From Bolinopsis microptera (Eukaryota > Ctenophora > Tentaculata > Lobata > Bolinopsidae), in NCBI RefSeq assembly GCF_026151205.1, contig NC_087077.1:20085975-20149974 (forward strand): a stretch of 64,000 nucleotides of DNA. The letters are read 5' to 3'. Positions 21,098-32,800 of the stretch are shown here, piece after piece (the stretch's first letter is position 1; every line of letters starts with the position of its first letter). The notes beneath the pieces were generated by a model. The model worked only from the letters and a program-made list of their open reading frames with translations. It searched no databases and was not told where the DNA came from. The translations under genes were made by a program, and so were the position numbers.

Positions 21098-22928
21098 ATG
21101 TCTGAGAGTGTTCTCTCTGACGATGACGTCATCATAGACCATGACCCCCAGGAGCACCCCCCTGTGTTAAGTAACAAGAACCCTTACTTACTCTCCACTG
21201 TTGTGTCTTACGGTGAGGGCTATATTATATCGTTATTGTAATCTCTTAGAGTTGCACTACTAGTCCGGCTATATTATATCGTTATTGTAATCTCTTAGAG
21301 GGGGGCTACTAGTCCGGCTATATTATATCGTTATTGTAATCTCTTAGAGGGGGGCTACTAGTCCGGCTATATTATATCGTTATTGTAATCTCTTAGAGTT
21401 GCACTACTAGTCCGGCTATATCATATCGTTATTGTAATCTCTTAGAGTTGCAAACATAACTTCTTATTTCTAGGCTCAGTTAGGATTAAAGTTCATTAAA
21501 TTATAAACTGCTGTAAAGATTTCCACAAGTTGTACTAACCTGTAAGGTGACCAGGTAACCAGGTAACCAGGTAACCAGGTAACCAGGTAACCAGGTAACC
21601 AGGTAACCAGGTAACCAGGTAACCAGGTAACCAGGTAACCAGGTAACCAGGTAACCAGGTAACCAGGTAACCAGGTAACCAGGTAACCAGGTAACCAGGT
21701 AACCAGGTAACCAGGTAACCAGGTAACCAGGTAACTAACCTGATTTTTCAGTTTGGTCGGTGTTTGAAACACACGGTTACGTTATCCTTATCGGAGCTGT
21801 TGTAACTTATTATGTGTATCAGAAACTAGTCGAATACCTCGAACAGAAGGTCCAGAGCAAGAGAGATGGTGTCCAATCTAACTTAAGTAAGTGTACACCT
21901 TCTCAAAGTCCAATGTGTGCTTCAGTTTCAGTTACATCAAAATAATGAATATTAGAGCGAATTCTCGTATCCTAGATTGTAACCTGACTATAATAATAAC
22001 AATGTATAGGCCCGGAAGAGCAGATGAATAGGTTAGAAGCTATGAGGAGAGCTCGTGAGAAGTTACAAGCTGAGGTGGACGCAGCTGCTGCTATAGAGGC
22101 TGAGAAGATTAGAGAGGTATATTTAGTTAAACACTTTTACTTTTTATATTATTTACTAAGCTGAGGTGGACGCAGCTGCTGCTATAGAGGCTGAGAAGAT
22201 TAGAGAGGTATATTTAGTTAAACACTTTTACTTTTTATATTATTTACTAAGCTGAGGTGGACGCAGCTGCTGCTATAGAGGCTGAGAAGATTAGAGAGGT
22301 ATATTTAGTTAAACACTTTTACTTTTTATAATAACTTACTAAGATAGATAAACTACTTTTTATATTATTTACTAAGTTAAACTTTTAACGATGTTAACTA
22401 AGTTAAATAAACTACTTTTTAAAAATAGTTAACAACAGCACTAACTGATCTCCTTCAGCGAGAAGAGCAACAGAGGCAGGATAAGATAGAGGACTGGGAG
22501 AGACACAAGAGAGGAGGCGGGTACAGGAGTAAACTTAGTAATGAACCTGCTAAAAAGAAGTCGCTCAAACTGGACAGTGCTAATCCTCTTATGGGTCATG
22601 GAACTAGTGGTGGTAAGTTATAGTGGGGGGGGGGGGGGGGGCTAGTGGTGGTAAGTTATAGTGGGGGGGGGGGGGGGGGCTAGTGGTAGTAAGTTATAGT
22701 GGGGGGGGGGGGGGGGGACTAGTGGTGGTAATGGTCGGGGCTTTTGGAGCTAAGGAGGGGGGAGAGGGGGTTCCTTCCTCAGTAGTTCACTTCTCTTCTA
22801 TAGTTACATTGCCCCTACTTCCCTGACAATACTATCCAGTCTAACCAGTAACTGCCCCCTCTCCAGGTGGATTCCGTCCCTCCAGACCCAACTTGAGTCG
22901 TGGTGGTGGTGGTGGTGGGTGAGGTTAG
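21098..22928 (+). CDS. SELENOS: Selenoprotein S (VIMP), selenocysteine at the penultimate position
   Basis: Five exons: 21098-21212, 21752-21886, 22010-22116, 22459-22612 and 22867-22928, all phases consistent, total 190 residues (human 189). After a short acidic lumenal part, GYVILIGAVVTYYVYQKL (~46-63) is the membrane helix. A charged coiled coil follows (MNRLEAMRRAREKLQAEVDA ... REEQQRQDKIEDWERHK), then a basic Gly-rich tail (NPLMGHGTSGG...SRGGGGGG). The tail ends GGG-TGA-GGT-TAG: the UGA at 22920-22922 is residue 189, exactly where vertebrate SELENOS has GGUG. A SECIS hairpin lies 130 nt downstream. The family acts with the p97/Derlin complex in ER-associated degradation. The start codon follows CCTGCTAG by 4 nt. 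Two exon ends are tandemly duplicated into the introns. Confidence 0.93.
21213..21450 (+). repeat. ~52-bp minisatellite in SELENOS intron 1
   Basis: Five units sharing GGCTATATTATATCGTTATT and GTAATCTCTTAGAG, differing by GGGGGCTACTAG versus TTGCACTACTAG. The array starts just after the exon 1 donor. Confidence 0.9.
21548..21735 (+). repeat. 8-bp array CCAGGTAA, ~23 copies, before SELENOS exon 2
   Basis: Every unit contains CAG|GTAA, a consensus 5' splice site. The array stops 16 nt before the exon 2 acceptor. The same octamer array recurs at 23475-23595. Confidence 0.95.
22069..22335 (+). repeat. SELENOS: 91-bp triplication of the SELENOS exon 3 end plus donor
   Basis: The last 48 bases of exon 3 (from GCTGAGGTGGACGCAGC), the donor AGAGAG|GTATAT and the first ~43 intron bases are repeated at 22069, 22160 and 22251, virtually identical. 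Two extra copies of the donor therefore lie in intron 3. Confidence 0.93.
22600..22731 (+). repeat. SELENOS: ~39-bp triplication of the SELENOS exon 4 end plus donor, with poly-G
   Basis: CTAGTGGTGGTAAGTTATAG followed by 16-18 G occurs three times. The first copy is the genuine exon 4 end, with donor GGTG|GTAAGT. Confidence 0.92.
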
Positions 22929-23049
22929 TGGACCTCTGTTATCTAGACACACATTCTAGTCGTCCTGCACTGACCTCCTCTCCTCCTCTTCTCTCACACT
23001 AGAGAACTAGTGTACAGACAAGATGAAACTGGTGGAGACTGGAGATCTG

Positions 23050-23112
23050 TGTAAATATATGACGTTCACAGCTTAAATCTAATACAGATGGTTGTGGACT
23101 GATGAAGACTGG
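23050..23112 (+). promoter_or_regulatory. SELENOS: SECIS element of SELENOS, form-2-like
   Basis: ATGA (23059-23062) and TGAT (23100-23103) form the UGAN/NGAN quartet. Between them GTTCACAGC (23064-23072) pairs with GTTGTGGAC (23091-23099): nine pairs including two G-U. The unpaired AA at 23075-23076 lies 11 nt above the quartet stem base. ATCT/AGAT (23077-23080 with 23086-23089) forms the extra mini-stem typical of form 2. All required parts are present by eye; folding energy was not computed. Confidence 0.88.
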
Positions 23113-23399
23113 GATTGTGTCTTGAGTGTCTTATTTACTGTTACTTTCTGCATGAAATAGCCAATTTGAAGCCCTTTTTAGAACTTTCGATTTGAAATAT
23201 TCGCTGGTCAAATTTTAATCAAATTAGCAATTTAACAGAATATTGACTTAAACAATAAACATGGACAAATTAAGTGCAGCATACGCTTTACGAAATACTG
23301 CATTGATTGTTCTATGAAACATTCAGTGCTTAGTCGATGTAAGTTTTAAAACTTTTTACTAAAATTGATAGTTTTTACTTCTGTTGCTCTGTTGAAACA

Positions 23400-23620
23400 G
23401 AATAATAAATAGTATTTATATGGGATATTACTTCTGTTGAAACAGAATAATAAATAGTATTTATATGGGATATTACCAGGTTAACCAGGTAACCAGGTAA
23501 CCAGGTAACCAGGTAACCAGGTAACCAGGTAACCAGGTAACCAGGTAACCAGGTAACCAGGTAACCAGGTAACCAGGTAACCAGGTAACCAGGTAAATAG
23601 TATTTATATGGGATATTACT
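23400..23620 (+). repeat. AACCAGGT octamer array between copies of a 23-bp sequence
   Basis: About 15 CCAGGTAA units at 23475-23595, flanked on both sides by copies of AATAGTATTTATATGGGATA (23405, 23453 and 23596). The rest of the SELENOS-PICK1 spacer (23113-23878) shows no gene. Confidence 0.9.
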
Positions 23621-23889
23621 TAATTTCAGTTAATTTGTCCAGAATGTGTTCTTATTAAAATTTCAATGTGTAAATACTCAACTGCTGTCTTGCATACATC
23701 GTTTCGTATCATTGTTTGATCCAAATATTTATTAATTTTCATATCAGATCATGGTTACTGTGAAACTGAATGAATCTATTGAAATCTATTGCAAAATTCT
23801 TCAATATTAGAGAATAACAAAAGAACAACCCTATTATTAATCTCAATCTAAGGTAGTAACTATATCTACATTATCTAGGCAGCAGTGAA

Positions 23890-26800
23890 ATGTACCCAAT
23901 GGTACCAGGCAGTACTGTTACACTGGAGAGAGGAAAAGACGGAATGGTGGGGCTCACTATCGGGGGCGGGGCACCTTACTGTCCTTCTCTTTATGTAGTC
24001 CAGGTAATTTAGCAACATTAGTTAAACTAATGTGTACTTATAATTTCTTGCTGATAATCAGAGTAACTCTGACAAGTGACTAGAAGAAAATAACGTTATT
24101 ACCAACTTCCGAACAAAACTATTATTCTCAAAAAAACGCCAACTATTCATTCACACTCATCTGTTAAATGAAACACTGTGGATATTTTTATAAACACCAC
24201 ACTCCCCCATGTTATTATAAACACCACACTCAGCTCCCCCAGATATTATAAACACCACACTCCCCAGGTATTATAAACACCACACTCCCCCAGGTATCAT
24301 AAACACCACACTCCCCCAGGTATCATAAACACCACACTCCCCCAGGTATTATAAACACCACACTCCCTCAGGTATTATAAACACCACACTCCCCCAGGTA
24401 TTATAAACCCCAGGTATTATAAACACCACATTCCCCCAGGTATTATAAACACCACACTCCCCCAGGTATTATAAACACCACACTCCCCCAAGTATAATAA
24501 ACACCACGCTCCCCAAGGTATCATAAACACCACACTCCCCCAGGTATTATAAACACCACACTCCCTCAGGTATTATAAACACCACACTCCCCCAGGTATT
24601 ATAAACACCACACTCCCCCAGGTATTATAAACACCACACTCCCCCAGGTATTATAAACACCACGCTCCCCCAGGTATTATAAACACCACACTCCCCCAGG
24701 TATTATAAACACCACAATCCCCCAGGTATCATAAACACCACACTCCCCAGGTATTATAAACACCACACTCCCCCAGGTATCATAAACACCACACTCCCCC
24801 AGGTATCATAAACACCACACTCCCCCAGGTATTATAAACACCACACTCCCCCAGGTATTATAAACACCACACTCCCCCAGGTATTATAAACACCACACTC
24901 CCCCAGGTATTATAAACACCACACTCCCCCAGGTAGTATAAACACCACACTCCCTCAGGTATTATAAACACCACACTCCCCCAGGTATTATAAACACCAC
25001 ACTCCCCCAGGTATTATAAACACCACACTCCCCCAGGTATTATAAACACCACACTCCCCCAGGTATTATAAACACCACACTCCCCCAGGTATTATAAACA
25101 CCACACTCCCCCAGGTATTATAAACACCACGCTCCCCCAGGTATTATAAACACCACACTCCCCCAGGTATTATAAACACCACACTCCCCCAGGTATTATA
25201 AACACCACACTCCCCCAGGTATTATAAACACCACACTGCCCCCAGGTATTATAAACACCACGCTCCCCCAGGTATTATAAACACCACACTCCCTCAGGTA
25301 TTATAAACACCACACTCCCCCAGGTATTATAAACACCACACTCCCCCAGGTATTATAAACACCACACTCCCCCAGGTATTATAAACACCACGCTCCCCCA
25401 GGTATTATAAACACCACACTCCCTCAGGTATTATAAACACCACACTCCCCCAGGTATTATAAACACCACACTCCCCCAGGTATTATAAACACCACACTCC
25501 CCCAGGTATTATAAACACCACATTCCCCCAGGTATTATAAACACCACATTCCCCCAGGTATTATAAACCCCAGGTATTATAATCACCACACTCTCCCAGG
25601 TATTATAAACACCACACTCCCCCAGGTATTATAAACACCACACTCCCCCAGGTATTATAAACACCACACTCCCCCAGGTATTATAAACACCACACTCCCC
25701 CAGGTATTATAAACACCACACTCCCCCAGGTATTATAAACACCATACTCCCACAGGTATTATAAACACCATACTCCCACAGGTATTATAAACACCACACT
25801 CCCCAGGTATTATAAACACCACACTCCCCCAGGTATTATAAACACCACACTCCCCCAGGTATTATAAACACCATACTCCCACAGGTATTATAAACACCAT
25901 ACTCCCCCAGGTATTATAAACACCACACTCCCCCAGGTATTATAAACACCACACTCCCCCAGGTATTATAAACACCACAATCCCCCAGGTATTATAAACA
26001 CCACACTCCCCAGGTATTCGAGAACACCCCCGCCTGGAAAGAGGGAACATTAAAAGCTGGAGATGAGCTGATGGCTGTTAACACGAGAAGTCTCAAGGGG
26101 ATGACGAAAGTGCAGGCTGCCAAGTTTATCCAGCGTATTGACGTTAGTTGAGTATTTCTGTAAAACTCTTCTTCCTCCTTGTTAATGATGTTTATAATCT
26201 TTACATCTTTATTATCTTTCTTTTTTTTCTTTAATAGTTTAATCTACAGACCGGCTAACGTGAACTAGCTTAGTGGATAAATCTGCCGTTTTCTGATAAA
26301 ATCCGAAGTTTTCAAACAATTTAGTCACATTTTTGGCCCTGCTGGGAATATCACAGGTACTAATGAGGAGAAAGCGAGGATTATTAAGGAGTACTTTGAA
26401 GCTGAGTTCAACGACGCTGATGAGCCTACCCTTCCTGCCTTCCTTGACCCCCCATCTAGCCTTAACAGTCCCATCACCGTTGCAGAGATAGAGAGAGCCA
26501 TCAGTAAACTCAAGTCTGGTAAAGCAGTGGGTATTGATAACGTTCCTGGTGAGGTCATGAAAGCCCTGAACAACCCCCTCCTTCATGAAGAGCTAGCTAA
26601 AGTGTTCAACGAGTCTTTCGAGAAAAACATTCACATTGAAGCAATAGGAGCAGGCATCCTCACACCACTGGCTAAGCCTGGTAAAACTCGTGGCCCAGTT
26701 AAGTCGATACGACCATTGACCCTGCTGAATGTTTCTAGAAAGATCCTGTCACTGATAGTGCTAAACAGAATAGAGAGAGCTGTGGACAACTTCACGGGAC

Positions 26801-29800
26801 CGTTCCAAGCTGCCTACAAAGCTGGCAGGAGCTGTGCCGACCTAGTTTGGGCACAGAGCATGCTCATATCTGTAGTAATGAAGAAGGAGTTTGAATGGAA
26901 CAAAGTGAGTATCGACATGTCAGCTGCCTTCAATACCATCCGCAGAGGTACAACAATCAGACTACTAGAAGCTGCAGGATGCTCCAGAGACGACCTGAGG
27001 CTTGTACAATACCTCATGGCTAACACCACTCTAGTAGTTAGAGTGTGTTCTACTGACTCAGAGATGTTCTCTTTCAACATAGGAGCCTCCCAAGGAGACA
27101 GCACAGCTGGTAAATTGTTTACCCTCAATCTAGCTGGAGCTGTAGTGCACATAAGAGCAGTCCTCCCCTCAAGACCCAACCCTCCGATAGCCGATTACCA
27201 CATGCCTCTTGAGTCCGGCTATTCAGACGATGTAGAGGAGATTGGTGAAGATATGGAGGAGTTACAGGATATCTTTCAGATCTCCAAGAATATTCTCAGT
27301 GAATGGAGTCTCTTTGTCAATGACACAAAGACAAAGTTTACCAGAGTGTATTTAGAAGAAGTTGGTGCCTGTGACGAGTGGGGTAATGAACTAAGAGGAA
27401 AAGAGGAGTGGAGAAACGAGACGCTTCTTGGTACTAAGCTTGGATCAGAGCAGGATGTTACTAATAGAATAAATAAAGCTAACTCTGCCTTCTGGTCATT
27501 TGACAAGCTGTGGTGCCAGGGATCAGAGAGGAGTCAGATAACTGAGAAGAGAAAGATCAAACTCTACGACTCACTAGTAGTATCAGTGCTCCTGTACAAC
27601 TGCTGCTGCTGGGCCGTACCTCAGCATGTTCTAGAGTCTGTAGATGTTGTTCAGAGGAAGCACCTCAAGCGCATCCTACACATCTATTGGCCTAGCTCAA
27701 TATCTAACAAGGCCCTCTACGCTCGTACCCAGACCAGGCCCCTTTCCGAGAGAGTGGAAAAGGCACGGTGGACAATGCTAGGTCATGTTCTACGCAGCGA
27801 CAACGACACGCCTGCCTACCAGTCTCTGTTATTTGCTACACTAGGATGTCAAACACTAAAGGGACGAGTGGGTAGACATAGGACTAATTTGTATGATATT
27901 ATTGTGAAAAAGGACCTATTTAAGAGACAAATTTATTTGAAAAATGAAGATGATTTTACCAACTTAGTGAACTTAGCAAGAGATAGAGTAGGATGGAGGA
28001 GTTTATTTACTTTGAGACATATTGAACGAATGAGTCTTCGTAAGCGTAAATAGGCCAGCACTTTGCTGAGCCTCTTTAGGTGCTCTTTTGTTTATAGATG
28101 TTATTATATTTGGCCAATTACGGCATTTAAGGGGTCTCATTTGTCAGAAAATGGAGAAATAGTCTGGAAATGACAACTTGTGACATGTAGAAATTGTCCA
28201 CAGTCCAGTGACATTGATATCTTACAATCTGTGAAACTTGAGCTGGAACATGATATCTGATAATCAGTACAGTTCCTATTATTCAGACAGACAAAACTCG
28301 GTTTTGTATTTGCCTTGTGACGTCAATTGTGACGTCAATCGCATGCTTGAGGAGGCGGGTAACTGTTAAATGCTTATTTTTCAGGGTGACGTAACATTTA
28401 CGTACGCTAAATTAACAGTGGATACAAACCACTTCAAGGAGGCAAAGGGTCTTGATATGGGTGAGAATAAACATTTCGTATTACTCATAATATGTAGTAT
28501 GTTTGTGTAATAATAATATGTTTTAAACAACCCTCTCCGGATAATATCTTGTTTCGGAAACTCGAACTACTGCACTCAGTATCTTAACTCGAACTACTTC
28601 ACTCAGTATCTTAACTCGAACTACTGCACTCAGTATCTTAACTCGAACTACTGCACTCAGTATCTTAACTCGAACTACTTCATTCAGTATCTTAACTCGA
28701 ACTACTGCACTCAGTATCTTAACTCGAACTACTGCACTCAGTATCTTAACTAGAACTACTGCACTCAGTATCTTAACTTGAACTACTTCACTCAGTATCT
28801 TAACTCGAACTACTGCACTCAGTATCTTAACTCGAACTACTGCACTCAGTATCTTAACTCGAACTACTGCACTCAGTATCTTAACTAGAACTACTGCACT
28901 CAGTATCTTAACTCGAACTACTTCATTCAGTATCTTAACTCGAACTACTGCACTCAGTATCTTAACTCGAACTACTGCACTCAGTATCTTAACTAGAACT
29001 ACTGCACTCAGTATCTTAACTCGAACTACAGGGTGGCCCATAAGTGACTACCCACACGCAACCTCTTAATAACTCACGTAATTCGTCTCCAAATTGCACC
29101 ACAATTTCAGAGATTATAGATATGGGTCAAACTTAGATTTCCTGAAAGTTTCGTAAGCCACGCCCAATTACAGTGGGCGTGGCGTGACACTCCCTCTTTT
29201 TCACTATTGTCTTCATAAAATGAGAACGCTTTAAGCTAAGAACTCACAATTTTTTGCACACATTTGGCTTGATAATTGAAAACTTTTCCAAAAGTTTCAA
29301 GTTCATTGGTAAAAATATGGCTGAGTTATGACCATTTTAAAATCCATCGGATATGTGATCCGAGCACTCAGTCAGTGATATTTGCACTCAATTAGTGATC
29401 TCGTCACCCAATCTGATCAAGAGTAAGGCGTGTATTAATGAGGTTCATTAGGCTTTGATTGGATACCGATGATGTCTTTGCTAGAAAGGAAAACACAAAT
29501 TTTTAGGATAAATCAATAAATGAAATCAACTAATAAAAATTCCCACACAAAAACAATTCAATAATTTCAATTAAGATGTTCAAAGAATGTGTTGGCGAAA
29601 TCTATCCTCGATTGGAAATCACGGTCCAAAAGTTTGTGTTTCTTTGTGATTCGGTAGGCCCGGTTAGAAAGGTCTTGCTTTAGGATTCGCTGAAGGGTTG
29701 TTCTGCTGAGGTCTAAGGCAGGAGCTCGTTTCCGGGTGCCAATCTTAGGTGTGTCCAACACGTCACCAACAACCATCGTGATGTTTTCTACAGTCCTCGC

Positions 29801-32800
29801 AGTTCGTCTTCTGCCGACTCTTCGCCGATCGTGTGCAGAAAACGTAAACTTGATCTTGTGATGAATGTCAAAGCAGCTTTTCCGGCAAGGGGGTGGTCGG
29901 TTGAATTTCATCTGAAATTGTCGTTTAATCTGAGGGTAGAACTCCCCATTTTCTTTCTTCAGGTAGACAAACAATCGTTGTTCTGCAGTAAAGGGAGGAT
30001 AGTGAACCATTTTTATTGATTGTAAGGAACCTGTGACTAGCAGGGCTAACAAGCCCTGAAATGGTGACACCACCATAAATTCGTGTGATAGCGTTTTAGG
30101 TGCTGTCAGCTGTATAGGCCGGCCCATAAGCAGGCTGCAACCAATCAAGCGGTGCATGTGAGCCAAACAGGCCATTAACCAAGTGACCGATCACGTATCC
30201 GATGAGTTTTGAAATGGTCATAACTTAGCCATATTTTAACCAATGAACCAAGGTTTTCAATTATCAAGCCAAATGTGTGCGAAAAATTTTGAGTTCTTAG
30301 CTTAAAGCGTTCTCATTTTATGAAGACAATAGTGAAAAAGAGGGAGTGTCACGCCACGCCCACTGTAATTGGGCGTGGCTTACGAAACTTTCAGGAAATC
30401 TAAGTTTGACCCATATCTATAATCTCTGAAATTTTGGTGCAATTTGGAGACGAATTACGTGAGTTATTAAGAGGTTGCTTGTGGGTAGTCACTTATGGGC
30501 CACCACTTCAAGGAGGCAAAGGGTCTTGATATGGGTGAGAATAAACATTTCGTATTACTCATAATATGTAGTATGTTTGTGTAATAATAATATGTTTTAA
30601 ACAACCCCCTCCAGATAATATCTTGTTTCTGAAACTCGAACTACTGCACTCAGTATCTTAACTCGAACTACTGCACTCAGTATCTTAACTCGAACTACTG
30701 CACTCAGTATCTTAACTCGAACTACTGCACTCAGTATCTTAACTCGAACTACTTCACTCAGTATCTTAACTCGAACTACTGCACTCAGTATCTTAACTCG
30801 AACTACTGCACTCAGTATCTTAACTAGAACTACTGCACTCAGTATCTTAACTTGAACTACTTCACTCAGTATCTTAACTCGAACTACTGCACTCAGTATC
30901 TTAACTCGAACTACTGCACTCAGTATCTTAACTCGAACTACTGCACTCAGTATCTTAACTAGAACTACTGCACTCAGTATCTTAACTCGAACTACTTCAT
31001 TCAGTATCTTAACTCGAACTACTGCACTCAGTATCTTAACTCGAACTACTGCACTCAGTATCTTAACTAGAACTACTGCACTCAGTATCTTAACTCGAAC
31101 TACTTCACTCAGTATCTTAACACCCTATTTTTACTTTACTTTAAAACCTGCAAACCATGTTCTCCGGACACAATGCGAGTTTGAAACATTATACCCTGAT
31201 TCCTGCAATGCAGCCTACAGTTCGAGCATGGTGGTTGAGTTTGAACGGAGCTGTAAATTAGCTTATATTATCATGCAGTGCTTAGTCTACTGGTTCTTAC
31301 GTTTCTTATCATGTTGAAATCTAGGATTAATGCTCTTAGCGGGCGCTTTTCTTAAGTTCAGTGGGATTATTTGAGCTACATATAAAGGGATATAAACAAT
31401 CAGGTTCAGATCTAATCTAACAAGTGTCACATCAGCTATTTTCCACCCGATGTGAATATTGTTTAGAGATACCAGTGAAATTTAATCAAATCACTGAACC
31501 GTCTGATTACTCCTCATCTTGAATCTTTTGTTGTCTGTTAACCACGGCCACTGTACCACCAACCATACCACCAACCGTACCACCAACCATACCACCAATA
31601 TTCAATACTCGTACTGATGTAACCATGGCAACCATATTCAATACTCGTACTGATCTTATACCACCTAAACGCAGTAATATCTGATCATATTTCGTTCTGA
31701 AAATCTGATAATTATTTCAGTAATGAAGAAAGTAAAACACAAGTGTATTGAAAGAATGTCTAGTGGTACGGCTGATAAACTGGGCCTAACACGGGCTGTG
31801 CTGTGCAACGGTAAGTTTTAATGTCTAGTGTAAATTTGTTTATTAAAGCTACTTGTAAGTATATAAAGCCTACAGATAAGGAGTGTTACATAATAATATG
31901 ATACCAGTAGTATTGATAATAATTGCGAATTTCGGCTTTTGTTTTGTCACGTTCCTTTCTTATCATTGACACTTTCCTTTCAGATGACCTCCTATATAGA
32001 AGTACTGATTAACATTCCTTTCAGATGACCTCGCTAAGAAATTAGAAGAATTCGAGAGAAATGCTAAGTTTTACAAGGGTGGGTTAAAACATTTAAAGAT
32101 TCTTAAATAATATCAAGTCACTCAACGAATCCAATAAATCTACAAGATTAAATGAATTTTTATGCAAGAAACGGTTTTAACAGACAACTACATTAATAAA
32201 TGAATTAGTTGATTTGTCTGCTCAATATTTACACTACCATTTGACAGAACTAATGATACACATGACCGACTATATGAAACTATTTGATTTTGACGAGGAA
32301 CATGCAGACCTCTGCATGTAACCATGGTAACATGCAGACCTCTGCAGTCCTTACAAAGGTACTAAACATACCATTTAAAATGACAATATAAGGTCAATGA
32401 CCTTATTAGGAGGTCAATGACCTTATTAGGAGGTCAATGACCTTATTAGGAGGTCAATGACCTTATATGGTCAATGATTTTATCTGAGAAACTGAACTTT
32501 CCCTTCTTCTTAGAGATGATTGTCAGGTCCCATTATCTTCTCCTGGATTTCAATGCAGTGTGTGGAGTTTACAAAGGTAACTTTATACTTATTTCAACAG
32601 AATATTATACTTTACACACACTTTAACCATCGGCTCATGGAATTCCTATTTTAAGATAATATGTGGAGTATGATAAAATGTTATCATTGTCAAATTCAGG
32701 AAAACGTCATGGGTATTCCTAAAATTTGTAGAATTCGGTTTACATCCAAAAATGTTCTTTAATCTTTATCATGCTTTTTTCTTAAATTCTTTATCACAGT

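Noticed and set aside
21476-21772. 98-codon minus-strand frame of LVTWLPGY repeats
   Set aside because: Translation of the CCAGGTAA octamer array.
22920-22922. TGA as the true stop of SELENOS
   Set aside because: It is followed by GGT TAG in the exact place of the conserved selenocysteine, and a SECIS hairpin lies downstream.
24187-26013. CRISPR-like regular repeat array
   Set aside because: There are no unique spacers, the repeats are contiguous, and the setting is an intron of an animal gene.
28523-29041. 172-codon minus-strand frame reading VRVKILSAV repeats
   Set aside because: It is the 27-bp minisatellite read in frame, with no start context, family resemblance or splice support.
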